Notes: generated by a model from the sequence alone, not told the origin. A DNA stretch of 64,000 nt from Balanoglossus misakiensis (GCA_040954595.2 CM082578.2:12028001-12092000); one strand, 5' to 3'; shown: positions 25,701 through 39,900, counted from the first letter of the stretch. Translations and numbers: made by a program.

Positions 25701-28700
25701 TGCAGATGCGATTGGCGGACTCATATAGTTCGTCTACCCCTATAATTGTATCCCGAAAACAATCTAAGTAAGTAAGTTACGAGTGGAAACGTGTTCGAGA
25801 ATCCTGAAAATGGGCTCTTCAGAAAATGTAATGCGGTGCTTTTTATAGTGCCCCGTGCTTACTGTGTATATATAGTATAGTGGGCACGCTCACGTGACAG
25901 TTTTCTTCATTTGTCCCTCGGGTGTACATGCATATATGTGTATCACGGAAGGAGCAATGTTAAAAACGGAGTGCTATGTCATGTGTGTAGGTATTTACGG
26001 AAAGTAATTTGGGGCGTTTTTCTTCATCTTGTTGTCGCAACCAGCTCATATGTACGTACGTTATCAATGTGATCACTCCACTGACGTAAAATGTGGCTCG
26101 TTGTCAATAATTGTAGATCGATACCATTACTTCCAAATTTGGTTATGTCCGTGGTGTTTGTGTCTACAGACACATGTGTATTATAAGTGCTCTATGGAGA
26201 TCGATCGGGTATGATCAAAACATAAACGTTTGGGGGAGACACTAACTATGAATGTTTCCGGGTTTACGTCACGATTTAATAGCTCAAATGATTTCTACAA
26301 TAAAAACACATCAAATTCCATGGTTATCTTTCGTCGAGGATGTGGTTTACTGTTACCTGGGTCCGGAACACTAGTATTGCGCTTCCCTTGACATATCACG
26401 CGGCGTTCCCAAGGCCGGTAATAACATTGATGTATTCTAAACAACAGACAGACCAAGACGGTATGGCTGATGCCATTATGTCGTATTTGCCAATTGGAAA
26501 TAACGCTGTCCTGAGAATGCTTCGTGTAGTCACAGTCCCCCTTTCTTGGTGTAGTCTTCGAGCTTCGGCGTCACCAAATCCCATCGTGGGATCATTGTCA
26601 TATAATATACATGCATGCGTGTGTGTGTCTTGGAATCAGCAGACACGATACTGTGAATCATTAATGATCTCGTGCGCAGTTACCTTGGAGGACGGTCTCA
26701 TAAAAGAAATAGAGGACGGCCTCATAAAAATATAAAATTTGTGACCGAATTTCTTGGCCTAACAGTGGGAATACCTGATCATCCGCAAACCATTTCGCGG
26801 CTGCTGCGGGTGAACAGAGTTTGACTTGAACAAGACTAATTTTATATTTTCAAATGACTTATAAATCATTTATATTTCCCTGCATTTTATATATGCCATA
26901 AACCTTACTGTAGCTATTTAAAGATATAATCATCCTTTCCTTCGTCCCAGACCGATCAAAAACTATGTAACCGTGGGCCTTGCGATGATAAACCAATCAA
27001 AAATGATCGCCCTGTCATTCATATGCCGTCCTTAAGGATTGCCTTTGCACTTGCGCTGGTATCAGATGCCAATAACATTAAAATCCACTCGTGTTACAGC
27101 TGTCGTGTTGAGTTTGCGGGTCGCGGTCACGACACTGCATTAAAGTACATGAACTATTAAACGTCCACCTTCTGCAGATCATTTTCATGTTTAAATGTTT
27201 TAAGTGTTGCGTGCACTTTCTTGGCATGAGTTCATGCTATACCACATAGTGCAAGAAATACTAACAGTAACTGGAGACTGGGGTTCGTCACTTCAGCCAC
27301 TACGCACCAGCAGTGCGCAATACAAAACAAAAATGTCGTCATCAGCCATACGCGAGGAATGTTTAATAACTTTCCAATGTTCCCATCATAAATAGTCGCG
27401 ATTCTCGAGGGAGAGAAAAGTCACATGTCACTAATTACATTGCGGTGGCATTCCCCGTCTCATGACGACATCGGAGATTGGCCGTTACAGCCAAACATGT
27501 ACAGTGAAAAAGCTCCCTCTTGTAGATTTGTCGTTGATAACAGATTTTGTCCCTCAGAACATGCCTTCCGTCATCCGCAGGGAAACTGAAAGCCGAACAG
27601 ATAGCCGTAATATTAGCAAGTCAGCACCCCAGCCGCAACTGCCGCTGTTGTCCTTCTTCATGCGGGTTAATATCATAATGCCACCCTTAGGATCTCTACC
27701 CACGCACGCCGTCGTCCGAAAATCCGTGTTATGTACAGTCAACCCGCGGCAACGGGAAATAGACTGTGTATATCTTGTTTCGTCATCCCCGAGGAACTAC
27801 ATTTCTAAAAGCTGCGTCTAACCTTGCGTCCCCTGTTGCCATGGGAACATCTGTGCAAACATGGGGCAGTGATCGGACTGCTAACATAAGTGAGCGGCAA
27901 AAACCTACTCTTGACACGAATGAATTTATGCCAGGCGAATAATTTAAATTTGCTCCCCCACCCGGCTCTTGTGTCAATATTTGTTTATAATTATCAGGCG
28001 TATTATACCAGATTATTGTCTGACTTACACTAATTAAGAAATATTCACTGTATAGGTAACATTTGACAATGAGTGGCATTAATTACATTAAATTGCATGC
28101 ATCGCATACAATAGAGAAGATATTTCATTCTTTTTTTCTTCTTCTGACAGTACGGTTTTCGACAAGAGTGTTAATGAAAGTAAGACCCATTTCTCTTCGC
28201 GCACGAGCATAACTATATAAGGCTCGAGATAGACTTTACCGGATGAGCAAAAAATAACTTTTTTTCCTCAAGTGAGTTTTCGTTAATTTGCAATCTCTTT
28301 GGAAGTTTCACCTTTTGCGGTAAATATAATTTTGCCGAATCATCTCAAATGTTTCCACATGCTTTTTTGTACCAAAAGCAAACAGATATTTTGTTTGTCG
28401 ACACAAAGTACTCCCAACGGTAGGAAGCATCGCTTCAAATTGGCTCAATGTTTTGCAGACTATCGGCCTTTCACGGCTGGGTTCCATTTTTTGTCCAAAT
28501 ATAGAAAGACAAGACTGGTTACTAATTTTTGTCACAGAGCCAAAATAACGCAAAATATGTCACTAACAAGCAATAAAATTGTAGTCATTTCCTGTATATA
28601 TAGCTTGTCGCATTCATAAATATGCCTGGTCTTAAAGAAGTCGTTGTCAATTATATTTTATAGGAAGGAAATTTTCAAGGGTGTGTTGCTACGAAAAAAG

Positions 28701-31700
28701 CCACACAATGGTTCAATTGACATACATGCGCATTGTGCTGGAGTTTTGAATTAAGTCGCTTCGTCGGGTCTACTGAATGGGGTCAGAATGGAGATGACGT
28801 CATCACAAGCAAAAGTGTTCTGTTTGTTCATAATTCCGTGACGCTTTACGACGACCCACCGTTGACATGGCAACAGAATCCAGCACAGATATGCCCATGA
28901 TGTGATACCTTCGTACACTGCACTATTAGTATTACACATTCGAGTTTGTAACGATCGTTTGCTTGTTTGTGTGTACGTGAGTTTGTGCCTGCTTGTTTCC
29001 CGGCTTGCGTAGTCGAATTCCTGATTAATATGGCGTGTTCGTAGTGTTTGAATAACCGATGGGGAAAAGCCCGTACTTACAAAGAGAACAACAAGAATGT
29101 TAGGCTATATTGGGCCTTCCAGAACATGATGCTTGAAAAGTTTCTTTTGACGGCGGTGAACTATACATGTAGTCCATGGTAAATTGGAGACTAAACCCTT
29201 GCAATGGCCTAAACCTGTGTATGGGTAAATCCATCAATGTAAGACAGCCCCGATTATAGACTTTCGGTGGATTACCACTGAATCTTTTTAGCCAATGAAT
29301 CAACCACACGACCTGTTTGAAATACCTAGCTTAACGGCAGCAGGCTTACGCGAACCCACGTCATAACCTAACCAAGCCGCCCCTTCAAAATTCAGTCCAC
29401 GTCTCATTCTGTCCACTTTTGGTAACTTTTTAACCATAACGCTGTGTGTGAGTCAATGAAATAAATCACGTGGCACCGTTGCGCTGTTAACGCTGTATCA
29501 CAAAGAGCTGTACGTAAGAAAACAGACTTAAAAGTGAAGTGGCTTCATCTTTCAGAATGAGGTAATTCCTGCGACGGTCTAGGGTCTCCCCTCAAACCCG
29601 GCAGTGGCGCCTGCGCAGTGAGCAGGCAGATTACGCCATAAGCCTCATCATCAATTGCGCTTTACCGCTAACAACTGCATTGGCATTATTTTTAATCGTA
29701 TCATCGAAATCAGTCAAAGCGTGCTCCGTGCATTCCCCATGCCGCGATCGCATCTCCAGAAGATAGATTCGAATTTGTCGTGAAAACATCATTGACACAA
29801 GATACACGACGGAGGAAAAAATGTTGCATTCATAGTGGATTTCTGGTGACTTGGGTGTGGTTAGTACGAAATGGCATGAATATTCAGGGGGACAAAAACA
29901 CCGCGGACAGTCACTGATTGCATGGACTGAAAGTGCAACAAATGTTGACTGTGCAGTGTCAACCCTAGACTGTCGATGTCACAATCTTGATTGGCAAACT
30001 AGTCCAAAATATCACCGAACCATCAACCGATCAGCAGTTGCCCTCATCAACCCGTGCTTGAAATTCCTAAGTCCCCCTCTGAGGCACCTGCCGCGAAAAT
30101 GGAGGTCCGTTCTCTGATTTATGGGTCTGACGAAGGCGGACGATTACCTGAAGATGATGCACGTCAGCGAAGGGAGTTGGCTCGTGCGCCCAGAAGATAA
30201 TAACTATAAGCGTATGTTTTAAGGCGTTGCCACGCGAGCGAGATCATCCACGTGACCATGAGGCTTATCGGAACGTTTATGACCGGCGTTCTGACTGGAC
30301 GCACGCCTTTGCGGATTAGAGATTTAGCTGGATTACTCGGTTGATCAACAAAATTGTAATCGCCAATTAATCAGAAATGCAAACACTGTTGATAAATGAT
30401 AAACAAAGTTGAGTCAGAAAAATAGTACTTATCGATATCAATCGATTTCATGTCTATTGGTCTTCGTGTTTGTTTTCCTCTTAATTATAATTTAATATCA
30501 TAAATCTCTTTAGAACTTTATGTGGCCCATGCCCACCTGCGTCACTGTGTACTCCTGCGCGAGTATTTCAGCGCCACCGTATTCAAGTTTAAATCATTCC
30601 CAATCAGTTCATCAATATCTTAACATTTCTCTCCGGAGTTACGTTGACGTAGCTCGGCAGATTACAGTTAGGATTAAGTTCTAGTACAGCCGATCGCCCT
30701 ACGGCGTCTCTGTTTCCAATTCCGCGCAGCTCTAATTATCTCTGCCCTGGTATTGTGACACGGTGAACCCCATTTTAGCGGTTGGCTTCCCGAAGATTTG
30801 TGATGAGTGACGCACGGGTTGATTGACACATTCCGCAAAGGAAATCGGTACTTTGTCATCACCGTCCCTATCTGCATAATTAAGTGGTTTTTAAAAAGGA
30901 TAGGTATTCAAGAGAGGAAATAACAGGATTATGATTTTCTTTGAATTGCGGAAACCGACAATTACTGCATGGAGTGGGTTAGTGGTTAGATGTATAACTT
31001 GTACCCAAGTTGTTTTTCATTTCCACGGGACACAGTCAAAGTCGCGATGGCCTGCTCCTCCTCCTTGCGATAATTGACAGTTGCCCTGATTGAGATCATC
31101 ATGATATTGCAACGCGATCGATCCAGTTGCACGGCTCGACATCTCAGGTTCAAATTAAACACGGAGGGTAAACATCGGTGACTACATTTTTTTCTAACTC
31201 GACGCGAAAGAAACTGCCTACAGCAAACGATGTTTCTCTAACCTTGCAATCTCTGGGAGATAAATGCTTACGACGCTTTGATGCGCCTGACACAGATGTG
31301 TGTAATCTTTCCAGTGATTACAGCAAAGTGCACCCGGGGATGCATCAACATCACGGTGAAATCGCCGTCGTTTATCTTCTCAGCAGAAAAGAAATTACAA
31401 TTACATGTACATCAATGCAGGTTCACTTTCCAAGCCCCGGAACCATACTACATGTACCTCCCCCCTCCTCCAGCTTGATGCTACAATTATCTGTTTAATC
31501 GAAGTTGTCGATATTTACTAGTATGAAGCCGTTGACGTCTCGATTACAAATCTAACAGAGTTTTTTTTTAAATATCATTTTCAATCATACCACCCGGCAA
31601 CAATGCACAGAAAGTGGTCGAATCCTTCGATCAAGCCAGTTACGTCGTTGTTATTCTACCGGTGCAGACGCAGTGCTTTATTGGTGATGATGTGCGCTTA

Positions 31701-34539
31701 AGGACACGGATTTTCTCTCGTAAATTCTATGCGAACATCGGAGTTTTTAGCAGCAGAGCACTTAAACTGTAATGGATTTGCAAATTTGTATCACGTCGCG
31801 CTGCACTTAAATTTGTCCTTTTCCAATCGCAAATGTTTATTTGTTTTTTCTTCTGCCTTCTTCTTGTCTGGATTTCCATTTCCGACATTCATCCCAGCTC
31901 TAGTTTTATTTCCACCCATTTTCAAGCATGTCTGTGTGGGCGGACGCATGTTTACACACCGGGCCAATTCATAGCTGACCGCCGAGTATATTAATTTTGA
32001 TCAACAATCTGAAGCGTTCGGCAAAATATGGGAAGAGCGCACCCACGGAATCCCGAAGCCCATGAAAATAGTTTTAAAATACTAAAGTTGCTCGGGGGCT
32101 TTTATTCACACATGATGGAAAGGATCGGAAATAATCAGGAGAGACTTGATCTTGTGTAGGAGGAATTCAAAAACAAAATCATGTTATATGAGGGGACTCA
32201 AATATTTACTAAGGCATCGCCCCCAAATTTCATCAAATTAGTAACGGTCACCCTTTCTGAACATTTTGTAATAGAAGCTTTTCTTCAAAGCTTTCTGATA
32301 AATAACTTTTTGCATCTATTCATATTTTACATTTAAACGGAAAATATCTCGTATAAACGTGCTTAGCGAGGGGCAGGTATCATCTGGTTATCAAATATTG
32401 ACAAGTAAATAATGAAACAAATAAATAATAAATTGGTTGCAACCAGAAAATGGCCCATTGAAACAGTACTGCAGAAATGAGTCGTAATCGCTTGAATGTT
32501 GTGCCCATTACTTCGCCAGTTTATGCGCCCCGTGATTTGTAAGTATCACTTCTCTACCACAAGATAACGCGATGTAAAGCCTTCGGTTAAGAAACATGTC
32601 TTCTTCCGGGAACAGGGGCGCCATGGTGATCACAGTCATGTATCTGTGCCAACGCGCAATGTAACACAGTCGGCGCATTAGCTACACATTAGTACTTTTC
32701 TGCGTAACTTGCCTCTTGACAATACGCGAGTCGTTTTCATTTTGCTTTCCATCGCCAGTGTTACGTAGGAGGTGTTTGCTGTTGTTTTGTGGCCAGGTGT
32801 GTTTTCGCTTACTTTCGTAATTTGAATTTTACGTGACCAGGTGTGGTGCATTCATTATTTTCCCCATATAAAAAGCCCGCACGTTGTGTTGCGGCGTAGC
32901 TATTTTATTTGGACTTGCCCGTGTGAGCTGTTCTGTTCCTCGTCGGCTTGGAAGATGTGCCTTATTAACATCGTAACATCAGTATCGGTACAAACTGTGT
33001 GGTATGTATCTTTTTCTGTGTGTCAGATTGCCAGTCGTTTCGAGCAGTGGTGAATCATTAGCTGTATCATCAAATCGCCTTAGCGTCACGTGAACGTTGA
33101 CCTCAATCACAACATAGGCCCACCCTGGAATAAAATGGCGCACGCTGATGTACATGTACGTACTACAGTGTTCAGTGGCAAACGGCCGCTGGACTAGTCA
33201 CGTGGTATACATGCACGCCATGCGTAAATCTACTATACGTATGAATACGCGTACTACTACGCTGTATCGTACATGTGGTCCATTCGAATTCCAGTTTTCA
33301 CTAACAAAGCTAGTGTACATCAAAACTTAACATTTAGTGGGAGGAGGCGGTTTGGATATATGGTATTTTACCCAGCCTAAACCCTCCGACCCTCTCCTTA
33401 GTATTTGTGATTGCAATCCTTTCTCGTACATTGCGAGTAACCTTGCTCACGAGAGCGTGGAAAATGGGAAAAATGTAATCATTTGAGTTGCATCCACCCT
33501 CTACGCCTCACAAGTCTTTATTCCCTTGAAATCCCCGGGGCAGATTTATGGACCAAAACTAGCGAAACGTCTTTGAAGAGCAGGTTTGCGACGGAAGGAG
33601 GATATTTTTGCACTAGCCTCATCTGCGTAGCTATGGAAACCACACACAGCAGCAAGATCGGAGCGCGGGCTAACGAAACTGGGGATTAAAGCCGCCGAGT
33701 CGAATCTATATCTCATTATGAGCGATATCCACGCATGCCTCTGAATGCTACGGTCTTCCGCTTAAGATCAATCGTCGAATTGTTCGCCGGCATATGTTTT
33801 GTAGCAGTCGCGAGCGCGACTCAGAAATTGATCAGCTTTCTCGGATTAGCAGCGCTGCCCGGGGAACTCGATTGAGAGTGTTTTTGAGGTACGCTGAATG
33901 ACTTAATCCTAACAATGGCCTGGAATGAACGAACGGGGTGCACAGGCCCTTGCAGTCACGGCGGGGAAAGAAAGAAATCTGAATACGCATACCCCGAAAG
34001 AATATCGCCGGTGACTTCTCGGGTGTAATGTCTTCATTGATCAAACAATAAATAAACATGGCTAGGAACAGCTGCACAAATTTCTCGGCAAATAATTGAT
34101 TTACGTTAGCCTTTTATTGAAACCTATAAAGTGGCCCGTAAAATAGCCACCATGTCTAATGCTTCCTGCTTTGACAAGGTACATAACCTATTTGCGTTTG
34201 CCTTCCCCCCCTTGTCAGAAGCCGCTTCGCCGACAGAGTCGTCTGCTGGCGTATAATACTTTCCGTTGTCCCCAATTTGAAAACAACTTCAAATAATCAT
34301 TAGACGAGCCCCCGCTTAAGCTTCTTTGCACGTCTCCGTGACGTCACCATTCAAATATACTCGCTTTCTCCGTCTGTATCGAGCAATTTGTGTCTGCCTT
34401 CTTTTTTTAATTGTCTGCCCCGATCCCATCCCGTGCTCAAACAAGAGCGACAGTCAGCTCATGTTTGCGTGAACACTTTCATTCAATTTAACCTCTCACT
34501 GATTAGCCATTTCAATTTCATCACAATATTTATTTTCAG

Positions 34540-34677
34540 TCGGTTACACTATCCGAGACGTGCAACTTGATTGGGACCATAACACAGGTGTAGTCATGGC
34601 GCCCGAGGTCATTATGTCGGAATTTCAAGTTATGGAGCCGGTGACGTTCAAAAAAACAATCGAATACCCGAATGTCG
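34540..34677 (+). CDS. Cys-loop anion channel, exon for loops F and C of the ligand-binding domain
   Basis: A 138-bp internal exon. The acceptor is TATTTTCAG and the donor GTAGGT; it is phase 1 on both sides. With the preceding exon it reads F-GYTIRDVQLDWDHNTG, then VVMAPEVIMSEFQVMEP and VTFKKTIEYPNV, with a final G that splits into the next exon (V-G-KF). The GYT start and the GKF junction match glycine receptors, and from memory the 138-bp length equals the corresponding vertebrate glycine receptor exon. Tyr (IEY) and Phe (GKF) fall where loop-C aromatic ligand-contact residues normally lie. The cysteine that begins the second disulfide in classical glycine receptors is absent (only KKTIEY is found there). 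This exon therefore supports a glycine/GABA-like chloride channel but not an orthodox glycine receptor. Confidence 0.9.
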
Positions 34678-36712
34678 GTAGGTATCCCCAATGTTGTATG
34701 TGAATTTAGATTTAGAAGAACGGTTATTCTAATGTAAATCTTTGTGATAAAAACCAATTAAGGTTAATCTGTCACAAACATTTCATTTCGGACATTTATT
34801 AAGTCGGAATACATTGTGCTCGGTGTACAGTAATTATCTGTTTAATTGGGGTTCGTCAGTTATCGCGTTCTCCTTTTTTTGATGGACTGGGTTCGCAATT
34901 AGACAAATTATTGCCGCCGCAACTTTTCAAAAAAGCTGCGGAAAGTACGCTCACTCCCCCGCATTCCCGGGTGGCCGCCATATTGAAATGCAGTCTTGTT
35001 TTAAAATATGCATATCATCGCTTATAGAGGTGAACGAAAACGTTTTGACAAACGAGAGCGGAATGGGGAATGAAGTGAAGGAAGACAGGTTCCTTTGATT
35101 ACCCAAGAGACCGGCCATTACGGCGTAATCGAGCCAGCAACAAGGGACCCCGTGATAAAATTTGTTAATGTTTTACGGCGGGCGGGCTAACTGGGTTTTG
35201 GTATTATTGATGAGCCATGCACATGTAATAAACCGTATACACCTGAACTGCGGCACTAAGAAGGGTTAGCCGTGACCTTTACGATTGTCTCTTCGAGGAG
35301 TGGGCGAAAACAAGCCTTCTGAAGCAGTATTTATTGTTTAAAATATACATGATGTCAAACTCGCTAATGTACTAGAATATAAACTCCGTTCTCCATTCGA
35401 AGTATAAGTTACATTGCTTTAATAATGAATATCCGAGTTTTGAGATATAATGTGCATGGCATGGAATATTGTGTAGAATGAATATGATAAATATAAGTCA
35501 TGTTACGTTGAATGTAAAACGCGATAGATTGTAAATTATTTGAACATTTTTGCGAATAACTTACAGAATCCGGCAATAAAAAACTTAACAACTTTAGAGT
35601 GAGGGTAACTGTGTATACCATTTCCATGAATAAATCAACCACGATTTAAACTCAATTAGGCCAAGAAATCACACACTTTGCAATTAGAATTTTGAATTAA
35701 TTTACTTATATCGAAAGCATTTTCTTCATTCAATTTCCTTTGAAATTAACACCTGCACAGACATAGAAAAGCGTGGTTACTTTCTTTTTTTTTCTTTCCT
35801 TTTGCGCGAAAGGTAAGTGCGTATTAGTTTACAGAATCACGGCTCAATAAAATGTAAAACGCAACTCGATATGACCCGTGCAAATATTGCTATATCAATG
35901 TCCCCAGGCTCGCCGGGGTTTAAAATATACTCTCCTTTTTATCGACATTCTAAACATATTAAATTCACTCATTCCCCGTGATGTACACTGAACTATGAAA
36001 GACATTTCGTTTGCTCAGTAAATAACATGGCATAGTAGTATTGGGTGATTTATCATTTTAATTCAGCGAAAGATTCTCTATTATTGCCATCGATAAGTTT
36101 CCAAAACTGATTAACTAAGTCCATTATCGACTAATCTATTACGAAGAATATTTAATAGACGCAACATTGGGACAGTTTCTTTAAAGAAAAAAAATTGTCT
36201 CTAAAAGTTCTTATCTCTGAGTCGAATAATTGATTTCCTTCTTTAAATGAGACTAAGACTGAGCCCTACAATAAGTGAACTTGAATAGGAAGGTGTGAAT
36301 AATCTATATCAAATTGAACGAAATCACACAATTGATCAATTTTCTGTATATTACTGTCGTTTCCAATTTCAAAAGTGACCGGATTTAAAACAATGCCGAG
36401 ATCATTCCTCCGTTCATCTTGTGAGCCATATTTCGTTTCCTGTGTTGGACGAGAGGATGGATTAAAGTCTAATCATCTACGAAGAAGCGAGTAACCCCAA
36501 AATGATTATCGACGATCGTACCAGTTCAATAAAAATTCTCCCGCGTTTTATTTTTCTTGCCATTTCAACGTGCGACAATAACGGCGCTTGGGGTATTAGT
36601 ATTTTAATAACGAAAATTTGAAGAAAAAAAAATCATTTTGACGTTTTAATATCCGCTAAAATGCAATTTATCAGGGTAATGACTTATCTCTTCTTTTTTT
36701 TTATATCGGTAG
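34678..36712 (+). other. 2.0-kb intron of the receptor gene
   Basis: GTAGGT donor and TATCGGTAG acceptor. It is AT-rich (notably 35300-36700). I see no conserved exon inside; the 77-codon minus-strand frame at 35409-35642 is not recognisable. Confidence 0.85.
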
Positions 36713-36718
36713 GTAAGT
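36703..36718 (+). promoter_or_regulatory. Abutting 3' and 5' splice sites (recursive-splice-like junction)
   Basis: The acceptor ATATCGGTAG ends at 36712 and is followed at once by GTAAGT, the consensus donor, as the first six bases of the exon. The frame and the family alignment require the exon to start exactly here (split Gly, then AAG TTT for Lys-Phe). The only nearby alternative AG (36674) would give an in-frame TAA immediately. Splicing the upstream exon, which ends in G, therefore rebuilds G|GTAAGT at the junction. This arrangement is the hallmark of recursive splice sites, though here it sits on a coding exon. Confidence 0.6.
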
Positions 36719-36942
36719 TTGACAAGTTGGAGTGCAGGTTTTCCCTGCACCGTCAGCTGATCTTCTACGTAATGGAGCACTACGCCCCTTCATTTTTACT
36801 GGTCATTCTCTCCTGGGTTTCCTTCTGGCTGAGCGTGGAGGCCACCCCGGCCAGGGCCAGTCTCGGCATCACCACAGCGCTCACGCTGACCACCCTCAGT
36901 TCGTCCGCCCGGGCCCAGATGGCCAGAGTCTCCTACACAAAG
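36713..36942 (+). CDS. Cys-loop anion channel, exon for M1, M2 and M2-M3 linker
   Basis: A 230-bp exon, phase 1 in and phase 0 out, with donor GTACGT. After the split Gly come 76 residues. Pre-M1 is KFDKLECRFSLHRQ; M1 includes YAPSFLLVILSWVSFW; the M1-M2 linker is LSVEATPAR; M2 is ASLGITTALTLTTLSSSAR; the linker ends MARVSYTK. PAR at the cytoplasmic end of M2 is the anion-selectivity signature. In prime numbering R0', S2', T6', L9' (gate) and R19' can be placed. Thr6' is the position tied to picrotoxin sensitivity in the family. R19' and the YTK lysine of the linker match glycine receptor gating residues. The Cys that closes the second disulfide in classical glycine receptors (FTC) is Lys here, and a Cys appears three residues later (LEC). 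Third codon positions are unusually G/C-rich. The exon opens with a donor-like GTAAGT. Confidence 0.95.
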
Positions 36943-39900
36943 GTACGTCGTCTTCCAACATCTCCGTGTACATCCATCAATATCCTTTGATATATCAGAC
37001 AAGCGAAAAATTAGCCCGCCACCGCATTCATCCGCATTCATTACCTGCAAACGAATTTGTCATTCAAAATGTTTTTAAGAAAATTAATTCAACATAAATA
37101 ATAGGGCGCCTTGACATTATTCTGTGTGATTTGTATAGTCATAATGTTGGCGTTTGCGTTGTAAAATATCACAGCAATTAAAGCGCGGGCGAAGAATGCG
37201 TAACGAGCGACACGAGGTCATCGCAGAGGCTGTTTGACAGGTAACAGTTACCTGTTTAGAGCGCGTAATAACAGACGAACCTAATCGATGTTCCTGACGG
37301 CGAGACAAGATGGCGCGCATCCGTCGAATAAGTATTCAATTGCGAGTGTATCGACCGACACGGTAAAAAGAACACGCGCCAAGACGACATTTTGTTACAC
37401 AGCGGATTGCATCCCGCGTCTTTATTTCAAGGGACAGTTTTAATTTTACTTCACATTCGCCAGGCGTTTTTCAATCGCATTACCAACCATTCCCAGTAAT
37501 GCTATTTAATGGCACTATTTATACGGTGGAAAATCAATGAAGAATATATGAAAATTCCTAACGAACTGCTACTCGGGGACAATTTATATTTATAAGCTGG
37601 GCCAATTTACTTGCAAGACTAAATCACCAGTAAAAAGTGTGCGACTTAATGCTGCAACGTGCGAGAACTTAAAATAAACTTCTCTCGTGAGATTATTACT
37701 TTTCTTCCTCGGCGGTGTGTACTAGCTAAGCTGACAAAGCCATTTGCAGACAAGTTCTTGACTGTATACGTAGATGTGCTCTGTGATTATCTTATTCGCA
37801 CGCGCGTGATGGTGAATATAATAGATGCGACTAAAAGCTTAAGGGGCCTCTGTGACAGAAGACACACACTTTCCTGTCGGCAGAATGACACTGGTTGTCC
37901 TCAGCATGAAGAGACTGCGTCTCGTCATTTGCACTCGTTGCCTGACAACCAAAAACAACGTATCATGAAGCGCATGCGCGCATGGGGTTCTCTCAGTCCT
38001 TGTCAAAAACAAGCAAAGTACATGTATTTTTGATCACAATCTCTCGACATATCAGGGTAATTGAGTACGACTGCTCCATACTTCCGTATCAATACTTCTC
38101 TTAAATGTCAATTACGGAGCAGCGTGTATCTTACATTATAATTATGACGGTCTCACGGAAAGCCTTGCCCGTGGGAGATGTACCGCGCGGTTCGAGTGGC
38201 GATATATCGTTGTATTTCTTGGAAATTTCTTCTCAATATCAGTTAGAGGAGCTCATGACAACATATTTAGTGTTAACAAAACAACAAAAACGTTGGGACC
38301 ATACACGCGCGCGTAACATGTATGTTCCGTTTCTCCGAGCGCCTGTTACGATTTGCAATACTGACGAAGTGGAAAAGTGTTTGACAAATTGACTATACAT
38401 CATCTCTCGATAGCAAAGAGGGCCAACCTTATCTCATTAGATTCCACTGTCACCAAACGCTAATGATTCGAAATTAATGTACATATATCATTGCTAATCG
38501 TTCCGTGTCGGTTGACAAAATATGAAATTATCAGCTACCATGGCAACTGGCCAACGACTCCGGAAAAGAAAAACGCTATCACGTCGGATTTACATCTTGA
38601 GAAAGGTTAAAGTTCATCGCACTGTTCATTGCGGTATTTTGCGCATGTGTAATCAGATTACATAAGAATTTAATCAAGGCTCGTCAAAACAATTATTTTG
38701 ACAAATCTTTTCTACAATGCGTTCTGTAATCGTAAACTTTTTATCCGATTGATTGTAAACGAGAAATCCGAAAAACAATGGAAAGGGGAGCAATGTTGAA
38801 CTTGTTACCTTTAACATTAGAATCGATACGACGACGTGCAGTTCCATATAGGGCGCCTTCAATGTTTGGATCCCCGGGGTTTGAAGCTGTCGTGTGGAAA
38901 ATTGGTACTTCAAACATCGAAATTCTTAACAACATTGGCATATCTTTTGACTGCAAGAGCAATTTGATATGAAATCGTTTGATTCAATAATTTACACATG
39001 ACCACCCTGACGAACCTGCACCCGACTGTTCTGATATCGCTTTTTTTTGTGATAGTAGTAAACAATATTCTTAGCCTCTCGATGTGGTGCCATGCCTTCT
39101 GTGGCGCCTAAAATGTACAGAATATTTTCTGTTCTTTTCCAATATCTGTAGAACCGTTGTGAACACTGTTTAGGGGGTCCTGCAATGTTGAGTGTGATTC
39201 CGTTTATTGATGTCACCTCGTATTCAAGTAATGTCGACTGTTCTTTGTCTTGTTTCCCGCCCCCTGCCTGCTCACCGCTGGCTGCGCTGTGCCGTGCTTA
39301 CAAAAAGGGTCAGGTCTATAACCATGGGTGGGATTACTATCGAGCCTGCTGGTTGGTCAATAAATGTGTACATGAAGCAGACGATAATAGTATGTTCTTC
39401 GAAAAAGGGCTCGTTATCTCAGATCATTGTAGATATTACGCTTTACATTTGGTGACACCGTATGTTTATGCAATCCATAAAGTTCCTGAACGCTATGCGA
39501 CAATATCATACCCAAGGATTTCGCGTGACCTTAGTGTTCTTGGATGTGAATGTTTGGCCTTTCCTAAACGATAAACTCTTCTACCACCGAGCAAACAACA
39601 TTAACATTTTCGGTGAAAACAGACCCCGAAAAACTGGTGTAAATCGCAATGCAAGGGAGACAGCTGTGATCAGCTGGGAAGGTTAGCTTTTATAGCCAAA
39701 GACAAGTTCTTTATATAAGCTTGGGATTTAGCTTACCCCTAGCCTTCGATCTCAAATCCTAGTCTTTGAGAGAGAAGACAGAGGAAACCTGTGACTAGGG
39801 CTAGGCTGCGTGGGATTCGGCAATGCCCGAACAAGGGCAATGTACTCTGTAGATCACGTGACATCATTTCTCTGTACGCAAGCAATCCGTGTCAGGATAA

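Larger units (their letters stand above)
14991..34539 (+). other. 19.5-kb intron of the receptor gene
   Basis: GTAAGT donor at 14991 and TTTTCAG acceptor ending at 34539. No additional exon is needed: the flanking exons join in phase and match the family alignment without a gap. The longest internal ORF is a 151-codon minus-strand frame (25114-25569) that I do not recognise and treat as chance. The intron contains GA tracts, a degenerate minisatellite, a foldback element and G-quadruplex motifs, listed separately; elsewhere I see nothing definable. Confidence 0.85.

Noticed and set aside
30968-31060. tRNA-like A box (GGGTTAGTGGTTAGATG)
   Set aside because: No B-box-like sequence at the right distance and no acceptor-stem pairing.
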